The position numbers were made by a program, and so were the translations under genes. This document shows positions 41,447 to 49,816 of a stretch of DNA of 64,000 nt, piece by piece. The notes beneath the pieces are model-generated. The model was not told the origin of the DNA and made no database searches. It worked only from the letters and a program-made list of their open reading frames with translations. Positions within the stretch are counted from its first letter, which is position 1, and each line of letters starts with the position of its first letter. The DNA is from Syntrophaceae bacterium UBA6252. Its GTDB lineage: Bacteria; Desulfobacterota; Syntrophia; Syntrophales; UBA6807. The stretch spans positions 3,158 through 67,157 of the forward strand of contig DJVQ01000069.1 in the NCBI GenBank assembly GCA_002441265.1, given 5' to 3'.

Positions 41447-42882
41447 TCAGAACCAAGGAAGATTACGTCAGGAGTCTGAGGGATCAGAAGCTGAACGTCT
41501 ACTACAACGGGTCGAAAGTGGACGACGTCACGATTCATCCCGCTTTTATCCCCCATATCAATTCGGCCGCCAAGACCTACGAAATGGCCCTTCGGCCGGA
41601 GCACGAGGATCTCATGCTTGCCACCAGCCATCTGACAGGCAGGAAGATCAACCGGTTCACCCACATCCATCAGTCGGTGGACGATCTCATCAAGAAGGTG
41701 CAGATGCTCCGGCTCCTGGCCCACGAAACGGGGAGCTGCTTCCAGCGCTGCGTCGGTTTCGACGCCCTCAACGCCCTGTACATGACCACTTACGAAGTCG
41801 ACGAGAAACACGGCACGAACTATTTCAAACGGTTCGAAAACTACCTCCGGAGGATCCAGGAAGAGAACTTCATGCTCGTCGGCGGCATGACCGATCCCAA
41901 GGGCGACCGTTCCAAGCGGCCCGGCGAGCAGGCCGATCCCGATCTTTTCACCCGGATCGTGGAGAAACGGGAAGACGGCGTGGTGATCAGCGGCGCGAAA
42001 GCCCACCAGACGGGCGCCGTGAACAGCCATGAGATCATGATCCTTCCCACCCAGAACATGGGGCCCGGCGACGAGAACTACGCCGTCGCGGCGGCCATTC
42101 CTCTCAACACGAAGGGAATCACCCTGATCTTCGGACGTCAGACCAACGAAGAACGGAAACAGGAGTGCGGCATCGACGCCGGCAATCCCGAGTACGGCAT
42201 GGTCGGCGGTGAAGCCCTGGTGGTTTTCGAAAACGTCTTTGTGCCCTGGGAACGGGTGTTCCTGTGCGGGGAGACCGACTTCACGGGCATTCTCGTCGAG
42301 CGTTTCGCCACGCTCCACCGGCAGAACTACGGCGGATGCAAGGGCGGGGTCTCGGACATCATCATCGGCGCGTCGGCCCTCGCCTCGCAGTATCAGGGCA
42401 CCCTCGGCGCTTCCCACGTGAAGGACAAGCTCATCGAGATGATGCATCTCGCCGAAACGGTCTACGCGGGGTCGGTGGCCTGTTCCGCCATGGGATCGCG
42501 GACGAAAAGCGGGGCCTACTATCCCGATCCCCTCCTGGCCAACTGCACGAAACACAACATCACCCGGAACATCTACGAAATCTCCCGCCTGGCCCACGAT
42601 GTCGCGGGCGGCATCATGGCGACCCTGCCTTTCGAAAGGGACCTGAGGAGTCCCGAGATCGGGAAACTCGTGGAGAAGTACATGGCCGGGGTGGAGGGGG
42701 TCTCCACTGAAAACCGGATGAAGATCCTGCGCCTGGTGGAAACGATGACCGGCGGGACGGCCCTCGTGGAGAGCATGCACGGCGCCGGTTCCCCCCAGAG
42801 CCAGAGGATCATGTACCAGCGGCTCGGAAAATTGAATGAAAAAATGAAATACGCGAAGAAACTGGCGAAGATTGCCGAATGA
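41443..42882 (+). CDS. abfD: 4-hydroxybutyryl-CoA dehydratase / vinylacetyl-CoA isomerase
   Basis: Oxygen-sensitive FAD and [4Fe-4S] enzyme that turns 4-hydroxybutyryl-CoA into crotonyl-CoA by a radical route; 479 residues. All four cluster ligands of the Clostridium aminobutyricum enzyme are present at identical numbers: Cys99 and Cys103 (GSCFQRC), His292 and Cys299 (LHRQNYGGC). This separates it from the related flavin monooxygenases (HpaB), which lack them. The start overlaps the preceding small gene. With the CoA-transferase (49817-51130), crotonase, 3-hydroxyacyl-CoA dehydrogenase and thiolase encoded nearby, it completes a path from 4-hydroxybutyrate to acetyl-CoA. Confidence 0.94.
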   Translation: MIRTKEDYVRSLRDQKLNVYYNGSKVDDVTIHPAFIPHINSAAKTYEMALRPEHEDLMLATSHLTGRKINRFTHIHQSVDDLIKKVQMLRLLAHETGSCFQRCVGFDALNALYMTTYEVDEKHGTNYFKRFENYLRRIQEENFMLVGGMTDPKGDRSKRPGEQADPDLFTRIVEKREDGVVISGAKAHQTGAVNSHEIMILPTQNMGPGDENYAVAAAIPLNTKGITLIFGRQTNEERKQECGIDAGNPEYGMVGGEALVVFENVFVPWERVFLCGETDFTGILVERFATLHRQNYGGCKGGVSDIIIGASALASQYQGTLGASHVKDKLIEMMHLAETVYAGSVACSAMGSRTKSGAYYPDPLLANCTKHNITRNIYEISRLAHDVAGGIMATLPFERDLRSPEIGKLVEKYMAGVEGVSTENRMKILRLVETMTGGTALVESMHGAGSPQSQRIMYQRLGKLNEKMKYAKKLAKIAE

Positions 42883-42914
42883 CGGTACCGGACCCTGTCT
42901 GGAACATGTCCTGA

Positions 42915-42954
42915 GGCGGATGCCGTCCCTCCGGCCGGAGGAACGGCATCCGCC
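42915..42954. terminator. Strong hairpin between abfD and the class III CoA-transferase gene
   Basis: GGCGGATGCCGT (42915-42926) pairs perfectly with ACGGCATCCGCC (42943-42954), and the loop itself contains the palindrome CCTCCGGCCGGAGG (42928-42941). The genes on both sides are convergent, so the hairpin likely ends both transcripts. No T run is present. Confidence 0.6.
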
Positions 42955-42965
42955 GCCTCCTTAGG

Positions 42966-44147
42966 CTAGCCGAACACGCCCTCCCGCTCCAGTTCCCGGT
43001 ACGACTCCTCCGAATGCCCCAGTTCTAGGACGACCTCTTTCGTGTGCGGTCCTCCCGGAACGCCGGCGTTCCCGTAAGTCTGGGGCGTTCCGGAAAACTT
43101 GATCGGATTTGCGATCTGGCGGATTTTTTCGCCCGAGGGGAGGGCCACCTCGATCACGAGACCCCGCGACCGGGCATGCGCGTCGCCGAGCGCCTCCGAA
43201 ACGCTCAGGACCGGTTCGACGCAGGCATCCACGTCCTGAAAGACGCGGGTCCACTCCTCCTGCGTCCGGGATCGGACGATCTCCCTGATTTCCGGTTTGA
43301 TCCGGGAGATGTCTTCCGTCACCACGCCCCCCGGAATCAGATCGGGACGGCCGACGGCGGTGCAGAAGGCCTCGAAGAACTGCGGTTCGAGCCCGCCGAA
43401 GCTGATGTACCGCCCGTCTTTCGTTTCGTAAAAGTCGTAGAGGCTCCCCCCGTTCAGCCAGTTGCCTTCCCGCTCGGGGTCCGCGCCGTCCGTCAGGAAC
43501 CCGGCGCCGTAGTACGAGTTGAACGCCAGGGCGCCGTCGGTCATGGAAATATCGATGTGCTGGCCCTTGCCCGTTTGGTTCCTGCCGATCACGGCGGCCA
43601 GGATCCCGATGACCGCGTTGTGGGATCCCGACGCGACGTCCGCGATCTGCATGCCCGTGAGGACCGGTCCCGATTCCTTCCTTCCCGAATAGGACATGAG
43701 CCCGGACCGGGCCAGGTAGTTGATGTCGTGTCCGGCCTTCGCGTTCAACGGCCCCGTCTGGCCGTAGCCCGTGATGGAGCAGTAGATCAGGGCCGGGTTC
43801 GTTTTGCCGAGATCCTCGTAGCCGAGGCCGAGCTTCGACATGACGCCGGGGCGGAACTGCTCCACGACGATGTCGTAATCGGCGACCAGCCGGTGGACGA
43901 TGCGGATCGCCCGGGGATCCTTCAGGTTCAGGCTGATCGAACGTTTGCCCCGTCCCAGAAAGGCCGTTGTCGCCGACAGTTTCGTTCCGTTGATGAACGG
44001 CGGCGTAATGTCCGCCAGGTCGAGCCTTTTCGGGGAGCACACCTTGAGCACGGAAGCCCCCATGTCGCAAAGGTACATCGTTGCATACGGTCCCGGAAGA
44101 AGCGACGTGAAATCCAGAATCTTCAATCCCTCTAAAGGCCCTCCCAT
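42966..44147 (-). CDS. Class III CoA-transferase (CaiB/BaiF family)
   Basis: Transfers CoA between acyl-CoA and carboxylates via an aspartyl intermediate; 393 residues from ATG 44147 (MGGPLEGLKILDF), where family similarity begins with GPLEGLKILDFTSLLPGPYATM; upstream codons in the frame lack similarity. Further motifs are YDIVVEQFRPGVMSKLGLGYEDL and QIADVASGSHNAVIG, whose Asp is the catalytic residue. GNPIKFSGTP-like and GPHTKEV ends are as usual. It is convergent with abfD and downstream of the sigma-54 activator gene in the same direction. The substrate pair is unknown. Confidence 0.9.
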   Translation of the reverse strand: MGGPLEGLKILDFTSLLPGPYATMYLCDMGASVLKVCSPKRLDLADITPPFINGTKLSATTAFLGRGKRSISLNLKDPRAIRIVHRLVADYDIVVEQFRPGVMSKLGLGYEDLGKTNPALIYCSITGYGQTGPLNAKAGHDINYLARSGLMSYSGRKESGPVLTGMQIADVASGSHNAVIGILAAVIGRNQTGKGQHIDISMTDGALAFNSYYGAGFLTDGADPEREGNWLNGGSLYDFYETKDGRYISFGGLEPQFFEAFCTAVGRPDLIPGGVVTEDISRIKPEIREIVRSRTQEEWTRVFQDVDACVEPVLSVSEALGDAHARSRGLVIEVALPSGEKIRQIANPIKFSGTPQTYGNAGVPGGPHTKEVVLELGHSEESYRELEREGVFG

Positions 44148-44460
44148 CGAAGGAACCCTCCTTTCCGCATCGTTGTTTTGTTCTTCCGAACGAGGGAAGC
44201 CCTGTCCGGCCGCACATCGACGGGGCGGTTTTCCGCCGAGCCAAGCAAACACCGTACCACATCGTTCGGGCGGGGCGGCGGGAGACGGCGGCGGCGCCGT
44301 AAAAGACGCCTTCATCCGGGTGTCTTGCCGATTTCTCCGCGGGGAGGGACGGCGGCCGTCTGCGGCAGGATTTTCCGAGTGACGGCCGCCCCTCGGGGGC
44401 CGGACGGGGGGACCCGATCCGTTGCGTCCGAAAACGGGACAAGGCCCGGTTCCTGCGGGC
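44148..44460. other. Spacer between activator and class III CoA-transferase genes
   Basis: 313 bases, no supported gene. It includes a hairpin at 44351-44390 (listed) that probably ends the activator transcript, and an unassigned upstream region for the CoA-transferase gene. Confidence 0.4.
44351..44390 (-). terminator. Hairpin after the sigma-54 activator gene
   Basis: GGCGGCCGTC (44351-44360) and GACGGCCGCC (44381-44390) form a perfect 10-bp stem with a 20-base loop, about 70 bases beyond the activator stop codon on the minus strand. Confidence 0.45.
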
Positions 44461-46425
44461 TCAGGAAATTTCGTACTTCTTCATTTTCAGGTACAGCGTG
44501 CTCCTGGCGATTTTCAACTGTTTCGCGATTTCGTCCTTCGTGAGGTCGGCCTGCAGCAGTTCGGATATTCTGCGGCGTTCCATGTCCTCGAGAGAGGCGT
44601 TGTCGTAACTGTACATGGTCTGCTTCGTGTTGAACCTGATTTCCGGGGGTAGAAGGTCGTACGTGAGCATGGGTCCCGTTGCGACGTTCATCATTCTTTC
44701 CACGACGTTCTGGAGCTCCCGCACGTTTCCCGGCCAGGAATACGCCATGAAGCCATCGATCACCTTCCTGTCCACCCCCTGGATGTCCAGGTTCAGAATG
44801 CCGTTCAGGCGCTTGATGAAATGATGGACCAGCAGGGGAATGTCGCTTTTCCTCGTTTTCAGGGGGATCATCTCGATGGTGAGAACGTTGAGCCTGTAAT
44901 ACAGATCTTCGCGGAAATTCCCCTTCGACACCTCTTCCCTCAGGTTCTTGTTCGTTGCGGCGATGAGCCGGACGTCGATGGGCGTCGTGATCGATCCCCC
45001 GATGCGGGTCACCTTCCGTTCCTCGATCACTCTCAGGAGGGCGATCTGCAGTTCAAGGGGCATCTCCCCGATTTCGTCGAGAAAGATGGTTCCGCCGTCG
45101 GCGAGTTCGAATTTCCCCGGACTTCCACCCTTTTTGGATCCCGTGAACGCCCCCTCGGCGTAGCCGAAAAGCTCGCTGGCGATCAGCTCGCGGGGGATGG
45201 CGCCGCAATTGATGGCGATGTAAGGTCTTTTCTTCCGCTTGCTCCCGTTGTGAATGGCCTGTGCGAAAATGTCCTTTCCCGTTCCGCTGTCACCGAGGAG
45301 GAGCACGTTCGACGCGCTCATGGCGGCCCGTTTGCCGAATTCGATCGTCGCGATGAACCGGGGGTCCTCCCCGATGATGTTGGAAAATTCGAAACCCGCT
45401 TTCGCCCCGATCATGTCCGTCACCAGCCTTCGGGTCCGTCTGATCCCGTTGAGGGTGATGATGGAGCCGATGACTTCGTTCCGGCCGGCGTAGATCGGCA
45501 GGGAGGTCAGGGTGTATTTGTCGTAGCCGTCGCCGCGGTAGATGACGCACTCCTTGTCGATAATGGACGTGTTGTGCATGATCGTGCCGATGAAGGGGCG
45601 GTTTTCGCTTTCGTGAAAAACCTCGGCCAGCCCTTTCCCCACGTCCGAGGAACGGAGCTTGAGCAGTTCCTTCCCTTTCCTGTTGATGAGCGTGACGATT
45701 CCCGTCCTGTCGATGGCGAGCTGGGCCGCCTCGTAGGAATCGAAGATCGTCTGCCGGTAACAGTAGGCTTTCATCAGGTCGTCCATGGCCTTTTTCAGCT
45801 TCAGCTGGTTTTCGATGGCGTAGGAGGCCGCGGCGACCATGCCCAGCGTGTGGGGATGAACCCTCTCGTAGGGCGCGGTCATGTCGATGACGCCGAGGAT
45901 GTTTCCCCCGCTGTCGTGAATGGGGGCCCCGGAGCACGTGAACCGGTGGGCCAGCTTGCAGTAATGCTCGCTTGCGAAGATCTGGACGGGCCTGTTCTCC
46001 GTCAGGGCGGTCCCGCACCCGTTCGTGCCGACGACGTTCTCGGCCCAGCAGGTGCCGACGATGTAGTTGTCCCTCGCGTGCCGGGTCATGAGGTCTTCAT
46101 CGCCGATCATATGGATGATGAACCCCTCCTTGTCGAAGAGGACCACGGAAAAACCGGAGCCCTTTACATGGTTGTACAGGTTCTCGAGGTACGGGATGCT
46201 GGTGGCGATGAATTCCTCGTTCTGATGCAGCAGATCCTCCAGCGGCTTGCCCCGGATCCCCTCCGGAACCTGTCTCAGGTAAGGGTCCACGCCGAAATCC
46301 CGGCACCTCTTCCATGAATGGATGATGGTTTTGCTCACATGGGTCGAATGATCCACCGGCATGCCGTTCAGAAATTTCTGCAAGGTTTCCCGAACATTTG
46401 CGAATCTCTCGTTGTAAGTGAACAT
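44461..46425 (-). CDS. Sigma-54-dependent activator with GAF/PAS sensor (AcoR-like)
   Basis: Enhancer-binding protein, 654 residues from ATG 46425 (MFTYNERFANVRETLQ), which has GAGG 7-10 bases upstream. A TTG at 46521 would add 32 residues but would run through an operator candidate. The N-terminal third has a GAF-like sensor (SWKRCRDFGVDP, CWAENVVGTNGCGTAL, HRFTCSGAPIHD), as in AcoR, followed by a PAS domain. The AAA+ domain has Walker A LGDSGTGKD, the sigma-54 loop GAFTGS, Walker B GTIFLDEIGEMP, and the C-terminus is a Fis-type helix-turn-helix (LTKDEIAKQLKIARSTLYLKMKKY). It lies between two sigma-54 promoters, at 40873 and 46699, both with similar paired operators, and likely controls both. 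Confidence 0.9.
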   Translation of the reverse strand: MFTYNERFANVRETLQKFLNGMPVDHSTHVSKTIIHSWKRCRDFGVDPYLRQVPEGIRGKPLEDLLHQNEEFIATSIPYLENLYNHVKGSGFSVVLFDKEGFIIHMIGDEDLMTRHARDNYIVGTCWAENVVGTNGCGTALTENRPVQIFASEHYCKLAHRFTCSGAPIHDSGGNILGVIDMTAPYERVHPHTLGMVAAASYAIENQLKLKKAMDDLMKAYCYRQTIFDSYEAAQLAIDRTGIVTLINRKGKELLKLRSSDVGKGLAEVFHESENRPFIGTIMHNTSIIDKECVIYRGDGYDKYTLTSLPIYAGRNEVIGSIITLNGIRRTRRLVTDMIGAKAGFEFSNIIGEDPRFIATIEFGKRAAMSASNVLLLGDSGTGKDIFAQAIHNGSKRKKRPYIAINCGAIPRELIASELFGYAEGAFTGSKKGGSPGKFELADGGTIFLDEIGEMPLELQIALLRVIEERKVTRIGGSITTPIDVRLIAATNKNLREEVSKGNFREDLYYRLNVLTIEMIPLKTRKSDIPLLVHHFIKRLNGILNLDIQGVDRKVIDGFMAYSWPGNVRELQNVVERMMNVATGPMLTYDLLPPEIRFNTKQTMYSYDNASLEDMERRRISELLQADLTKDEIAKQLKIARSTLYLKMKKYEIS

Positions 46426-46514
46426 ACGCAGCCTCGTCCCCTTGAAGTGGTTCCCCGTCCCCGCAGGCATCGTGGAAGACAGGAAAAGCGTGCTCTTTTC
46501 CTCCTCCTTCCGGG

Positions 46515-46531
46515 CGTCCAATATTCGGATG
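46515..46531. promoter_or_regulatory. Operator candidate 1 (beta-oxidation operon)
   Basis: CGTCCAATATTCGGATG shares 13 of 17 positions with the next site, which starts 22 bases later, and 14 of 17 with the site at 40786. It is an imperfect inverted repeat. Confidence 0.5.
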
Positions 46532-46536
46532 ACCGG

Positions 46537-46553
46537 TGTCCATTATTCGGACA
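46537..46553. promoter_or_regulatory. Operator candidate 2 (beta-oxidation operon)
   Basis: TGTCCATTATTCGGACA is a perfect 5-bp inverted repeat (TGTCC/GGACA) around seven bases. It starts 162 bases before the -24 element at 46699 and about 110 bases upstream of the activator start, so it may also control the activator gene. Confidence 0.55.
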
Positions 46554-46698
46554 ACCTCCGCTAACAGAATCCCCGGGGATTGTCAAGCACCCGGCCACGG
46601 GGGGGAGGGGACGCCCGGGGCGCTGGAAAAAAATACTCCAAAGTTATCAGGATGTAACACGCGTTTTCCGGGGACGTTCCCGTCTTGCCGGCGGGGTC

Positions 46699-46714
46699 TG
46701 GTATCAGGATTGCT
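46699..46714 (+). promoter_or_regulatory. Sigma-54 promoter of the beta-oxidation operon
   Basis: TGGTATCAGGATTGCT has GG (46700-46701) and GC (46712-46713) 12 bases apart and a perfect -12 TTGCT. The -24 half TGGTATC deviates at two positions. It lies 75 bases before the SDR gene start. Confidence 0.7.
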
Positions 46715-46788
46715 TTTGCAGCCGGTGACGATTCGATGGCCGCGAGGGGCCGGCCGGGGAATGTACACAAACGGATGCGGGAGGATTC

Positions 46789-47559
46789 ATGAACTATCTC
46801 GAAAGATTCAGGCTGGACGGAAAGGTCGCCATCGTGACCGGCGGCAGCAAGGGACTGGGCCGCGCCATTGCGATCGGAATGGGCGAAGTGGGCGCGAAGG
46901 TCGTTGTCGTCAGCCGGACGAAACGTCTCATCGAGGAAACGGCGAACGAAATCACCTCTCGTGGAGGAAATGCGATCGCCATCCCCGTTGACGTGAGAAG
47001 CGAGGACGATATCAGGAACGCCGTGAAGGGGACCATGGACGCCTTCGGCCGGCTGGATGTCCTGGTGAACAATGCCGGCATCGCGCCGATGAACAAGACC
47101 GTGAACGTTACGCCCGAGGAATGGAACGATGTGATCGGGACGAATCTGACATCGAACTTCCTGTTCGCCAGGACGGCGGTCAAGAGCGCCATGAAGGAAC
47201 AGCGAAGCGGCAAAATCATCAACATCGGGTCCGTCCTCGGATTCATGGCGTCCAACATGGCGCCCCACTATTGCGCCACCAAGGCGGGGCTCGCCCATCT
47301 GACGAAAGCCTTCGCCCTGGAATGGGCCCCTTACAACATCAATGTGAACTGCATCGCCCCCGGTTTTTTCAACACCGACATGACGAAGGAACAGCAGGAA
47401 GACGAGGCCCATCAGAAATTCCTGCGTTTCAAGATTCCTTTCAGAAGGCTCGGGGAACCCGAGGAGATCGTCCCCGCGGCGATCTTTCTGGCATCGGAGG
47501 CCGCAAGCTACATCACCGGCGCGACCTTCGTCATCGACGGCGGATACATGATCTGGTGA
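46789..47559 (+). CDS. Short-chain dehydrogenase/reductase (FabG-like)
   Basis: NAD(P)-dependent oxidoreductase of 256 residues. Cofactor loop TGGSKGLG is at 17-24, NNAG at 94-97, and the catalytic Ser148, Tyr161 and Lys165 (YCATK) are at standard spacing. The C-terminus ends ITGATFVIDGGYMIW as usual for classical SDRs. GGAGG-type bases precede the ATG. It is the first gene of the sigma-54-driven operon and lies 11 bases before the 3-hydroxyacyl-CoA dehydrogenase gene. It could oxidise or reduce a hydroxy acid, 4-hydroxybutyrate/succinate semialdehyde or 3-oxoacyl group; the sequence does not decide. Confidence 0.9.
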   Translation: MNYLERFRLDGKVAIVTGGSKGLGRAIAIGMGEVGAKVVVVSRTKRLIEETANEITSRGGNAIAIPVDVRSEDDIRNAVKGTMDAFGRLDVLVNNAGIAPMNKTVNVTPEEWNDVIGTNLTSNFLFARTAVKSAMKEQRSGKIINIGSVLGFMASNMAPHYCATKAGLAHLTKAFALEWAPYNINVNCIAPGFFNTDMTKEQQEDEAHQKFLRFKIPFRRLGEPEEIVPAAIFLASEAASYITGATFVIDGGYMIW

Positions 47560-47570
47560 GGAGAAACGAC

Positions 47571-48425
47571 ATGAACATTCAGAAAGTTGCAGTAATCGGT
47601 GCGGGCACCATGGGGAATGGAATCGCCCAGGTGGCGGCGACGGCGGGATTTGAGGTCGGCCTGAACGATATCAAGGACGAATATCTTGCCAGGGCGCGGT
47701 CCGCCATCGAGGGCTCCCTGGACCGGATGGTGAAAAAGGACAAGATTTCCAAGAACGAAAGGGAATCGATCCTGAAGAGGATCACGTTCACCGCGGATCT
47801 CGAAAAGGCGGTTTCAAGCGCCGATCTCGTGGTCGAGGCGGTGCTGGAAAACATCGAGCTGAAAAAGGAAGTCTTCAGGAAGCTGGACCGCCTGACCGGG
47901 GCGGAAACCATTCTCGCATCCAATACTTCCCAGTACAGCATCACGGAGATCGCCGCGGCGGTGTCGGACCCGTCGAGGGTCATCGGAACGCATTTCTTCA
48001 ATCCCCCCGTCATGATGAAGCTGATCGAGGTGGTGCGGGGGCTGGCGACGTCGGACGGCGTCGTTGCGCGGATCAGGGATTTCGCCGACAGGCTCGGCAA
48101 GGAGGTCGTGGTCTGCAGGGATTCGCAGGGGTTCATCAGCACCAGGGTCCTTGTGGCCCTTCGCCTCGAGTGCTACCGGCTTCTGGAGGAAGGCGTCGCC
48201 TCGAAGGAGGACATCGACAAAACCCTGAGGCTTGCCTTCGGTCATCCCATGGGACAGTTCGAACTGGCCGATTTCTCCGGGCTGGACATCGAGATTCCGA
48301 TCTGTGAAAGCCTCGCCAAGGTTTTCGGGGACCGTTTCCGTCCCCCTCAGAACATCGGGCATCTCGTCAAAGCGGGAAGAATCGGCAGGAAATCGGGCAA
48401 AGGCTGGTACGACTACTCGAAATAG
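47571..48425 (+). CDS. hbd: 3-hydroxybutyryl-CoA dehydrogenase
   Basis: NAD-dependent oxidation of (S)-3-hydroxybutyryl-CoA to acetoacetyl-CoA; 284 residues, the usual length of single-domain Hbd enzymes. GAGTMGNGIAQ at 10-20 binds NAD. The catalytic His141 is in GTHFFNPPVMMKLIEVV, and the C-terminal dimerisation domain has the DFSGLDI and GRKSGKGWYDY motifs. ATG at 47571 is fixed by GAGGAG just before it; the longer open frame upstream overlaps the SDR gene. Third step of the route from crotonyl-CoA to acetyl-CoA in this operon. Confidence 0.95.
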   Translation: MNIQKVAVIGAGTMGNGIAQVAATAGFEVGLNDIKDEYLARARSAIEGSLDRMVKKDKISKNERESILKRITFTADLEKAVSSADLVVEAVLENIELKKEVFRKLDRLTGAETILASNTSQYSITEIAAAVSDPSRVIGTHFFNPPVMMKLIEVVRGLATSDGVVARIRDFADRLGKEVVVCRDSQGFISTRVLVALRLECYRLLEEGVASKEDIDKTLRLAFGHPMGQFELADFSGLDIEIPICESLAKVFGDRFRPPQNIGHLVKAGRIGRKSGKGWYDYSK

Positions 48426-48474
48426 CCCTTGCCGCGCTGGAACGTATCAACAGGAAAGGCGGAGGAATTCCATC

Positions 48475-49704
48475 ATGAGCAATGGAGAGGATCTGGTTAT
48501 CGCAAGCGCCGTGAGAACGCCCTTCAGCAGGTTCGGCGGGGCGCTGCGTTACATGCACAGCACCGAGATCGGTGCCGTCGCCATCAAGGAGGCGCTCAAA
48601 CGCGTCAATTTCAACGGGAGCGAACTGGACGAGCTTTATTACGGCATGTGCATCCAGTCGGAAGCGGCCCTTCTGTACAACGTCAACGCCAGGCAGGCCC
48701 TTCTGAACGCCGGGCTGCCGGACAGCCTCGTTTCCCTCACCGTCGACAGGGCCTGCTGCTCGTCCCTGACCTGCGTCCATCTCGGACGCAAATCGATCCT
48801 GCTGAACGAGGCGGAGATCTGCATGGCCGCGGGCGCCGAGAACATGAGCAACACCCCGGTGGTCCTGAACGGGCATCGCTGGGGCACCCGGCTGAACAAA
48901 CCTGTCATGGTTGATCACCTGAATCCGATCATGTATGTCGGATTCAACTCCCTGGCGAAGGATGCCGGCGAAGTGGCTCTCGAACACGGCGTTCCGAGGG
49001 AAATGCAGGACGAGTGGGCCTTCGGCTCCCAGCGGAAGTATGACGAGGCGAAAAAAGCCGGCAAGTTCCGTCTGGGGGAGGAACTGACGCCCGTGGCGAT
49101 TCCCAAGGGAAAGGGCGGCCCCGCGGTGCTGGAGGAGGACGAGCTTCCCCGGCCGGACACGACCGTGGAGAAGCTGGCCAAGCTGTCGACGGTGTACGGC
49201 AGTCCCACGGTCACCGCGGGAAACGCGCCGGGCCTGGATGCCGGCGCATCGGCGATGATCATCATGAAACGCTCGAAGGCGGAGAAGATGGGGATCAAAC
49301 CGGCGGGCATCATCCTTTCCGTGGGCAGCGTGGCCAGACAGCCCAGGCTGCTGGCGGAAGTGCCCGCCCTTGCGATTCAGCAGGCCCTCGACAGGGCGAA
49401 CCTGACCGTTGACGACATGAGCGTGATCGAAATCAACGAAGCCTTCGCTGCGATGCCACTCGTGTCGACCCGGATGCTTGCCGGGGGGGACGAGGCAAAG
49501 TGGAAGGCCCTCATGGCCAGGACCAACGTCAACGGGGGGGCCATCGCCATCGGGCATCCGGTCGGCGCGAGCGGCGCCAGGATCCTCTTGACGGCCATGT
49601 ATGAATTGAGGAGAAAAGGCGGTGGCGTGGGCGCCGTGGGGATCTGCGGCGGCCTGGCCCAGGGTGACGCCGCCGTCGTCAAGGTGGACGACAGCTGTTT
49701 TTAG
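48475..49704 (+). CDS. Acetyl-CoA C-acetyltransferase (thiolase)
   Basis: Cleaves acetoacetyl-CoA (or a longer 3-oxoacyl-CoA) with CoA; 409 residues. The nucleophile is Cys94 in DRACCSSL, at the place of the usual N-x-x-C-x-S-G, with a second cysteine next to it. NEAFA and GGAIAIGHPVGASGARI are intact. The last motif reads CGGLAQGDA where thiolases have C-x-G-G-G-Q-G, still providing the second catalytic cysteine. GGAGGAATT precedes the ATG. It follows hbd by 50 bases. Confidence 0.92.
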   Translation: MSNGEDLVIASAVRTPFSRFGGALRYMHSTEIGAVAIKEALKRVNFNGSELDELYYGMCIQSEAALLYNVNARQALLNAGLPDSLVSLTVDRACCSSLTCVHLGRKSILLNEAEICMAAGAENMSNTPVVLNGHRWGTRLNKPVMVDHLNPIMYVGFNSLAKDAGEVALEHGVPREMQDEWAFGSQRKYDEAKKAGKFRLGEELTPVAIPKGKGGPAVLEEDELPRPDTTVEKLAKLSTVYGSPTVTAGNAPGLDAGASAMIIMKRSKAEKMGIKPAGIILSVGSVARQPRLLAEVPALAIQQALDRANLTVDDMSVIEINEAFAAMPLVSTRMLAGGDEAKWKALMARTNVNGGAIAIGHPVGASGARILLTAMYELRRKGGGVGAVGICGGLAQGDAAVVKVDDSCF

Positions 49705-49719
49705 GGACGTGACGGTGGA

Positions 49720-49743
49720 CGTGCCCCTCGAAAGGGGGGCACG
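49720..49743 (+). other. Intercistronic hairpin
   Basis: CGTGCCCC (49720-49727) pairs with GGGGCACG (49736-49743) around an 8-base loop in the 112-base gap between the thiolase and CoA-transferase genes. It may stabilise an mRNA segment or reduce read-through; no T run follows. Confidence 0.35.
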
Positions 49744-49816
49744 ATGCCCCGGGGGGAATATCCGGAAGCGGAACAGGGGGATCTCCCGAAAACCGCGATG
49801 AACATGGAGGTCGGTA

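Larger units (their letters stand above)
46426..46788. promoter_or_regulatory. Divergent control region, activator / beta-oxidation operon
   Basis: Contains paired 17-bp operator candidates (46515-46531 and 46537-46553) close to the activator gene and the rightward sigma-54 promoter at 46699-46714. No gene lies within it. Confidence 0.6.

Noticed and set aside
41443..42882. 4-hydroxyphenylacetate 3-monooxygenase (HpaB) as the product
   Set aside because: The fold is shared, but Cys99, Cys103, His292 and Cys299 are all present, which identifies the dehydratase.
46426..46521. TTG start at 46521 for the sigma-54 activator
   Set aside because: It would extend the protein through an operator candidate and lacks a clear ribosome-binding site; ATG 46425 has GAGG at the right distance.
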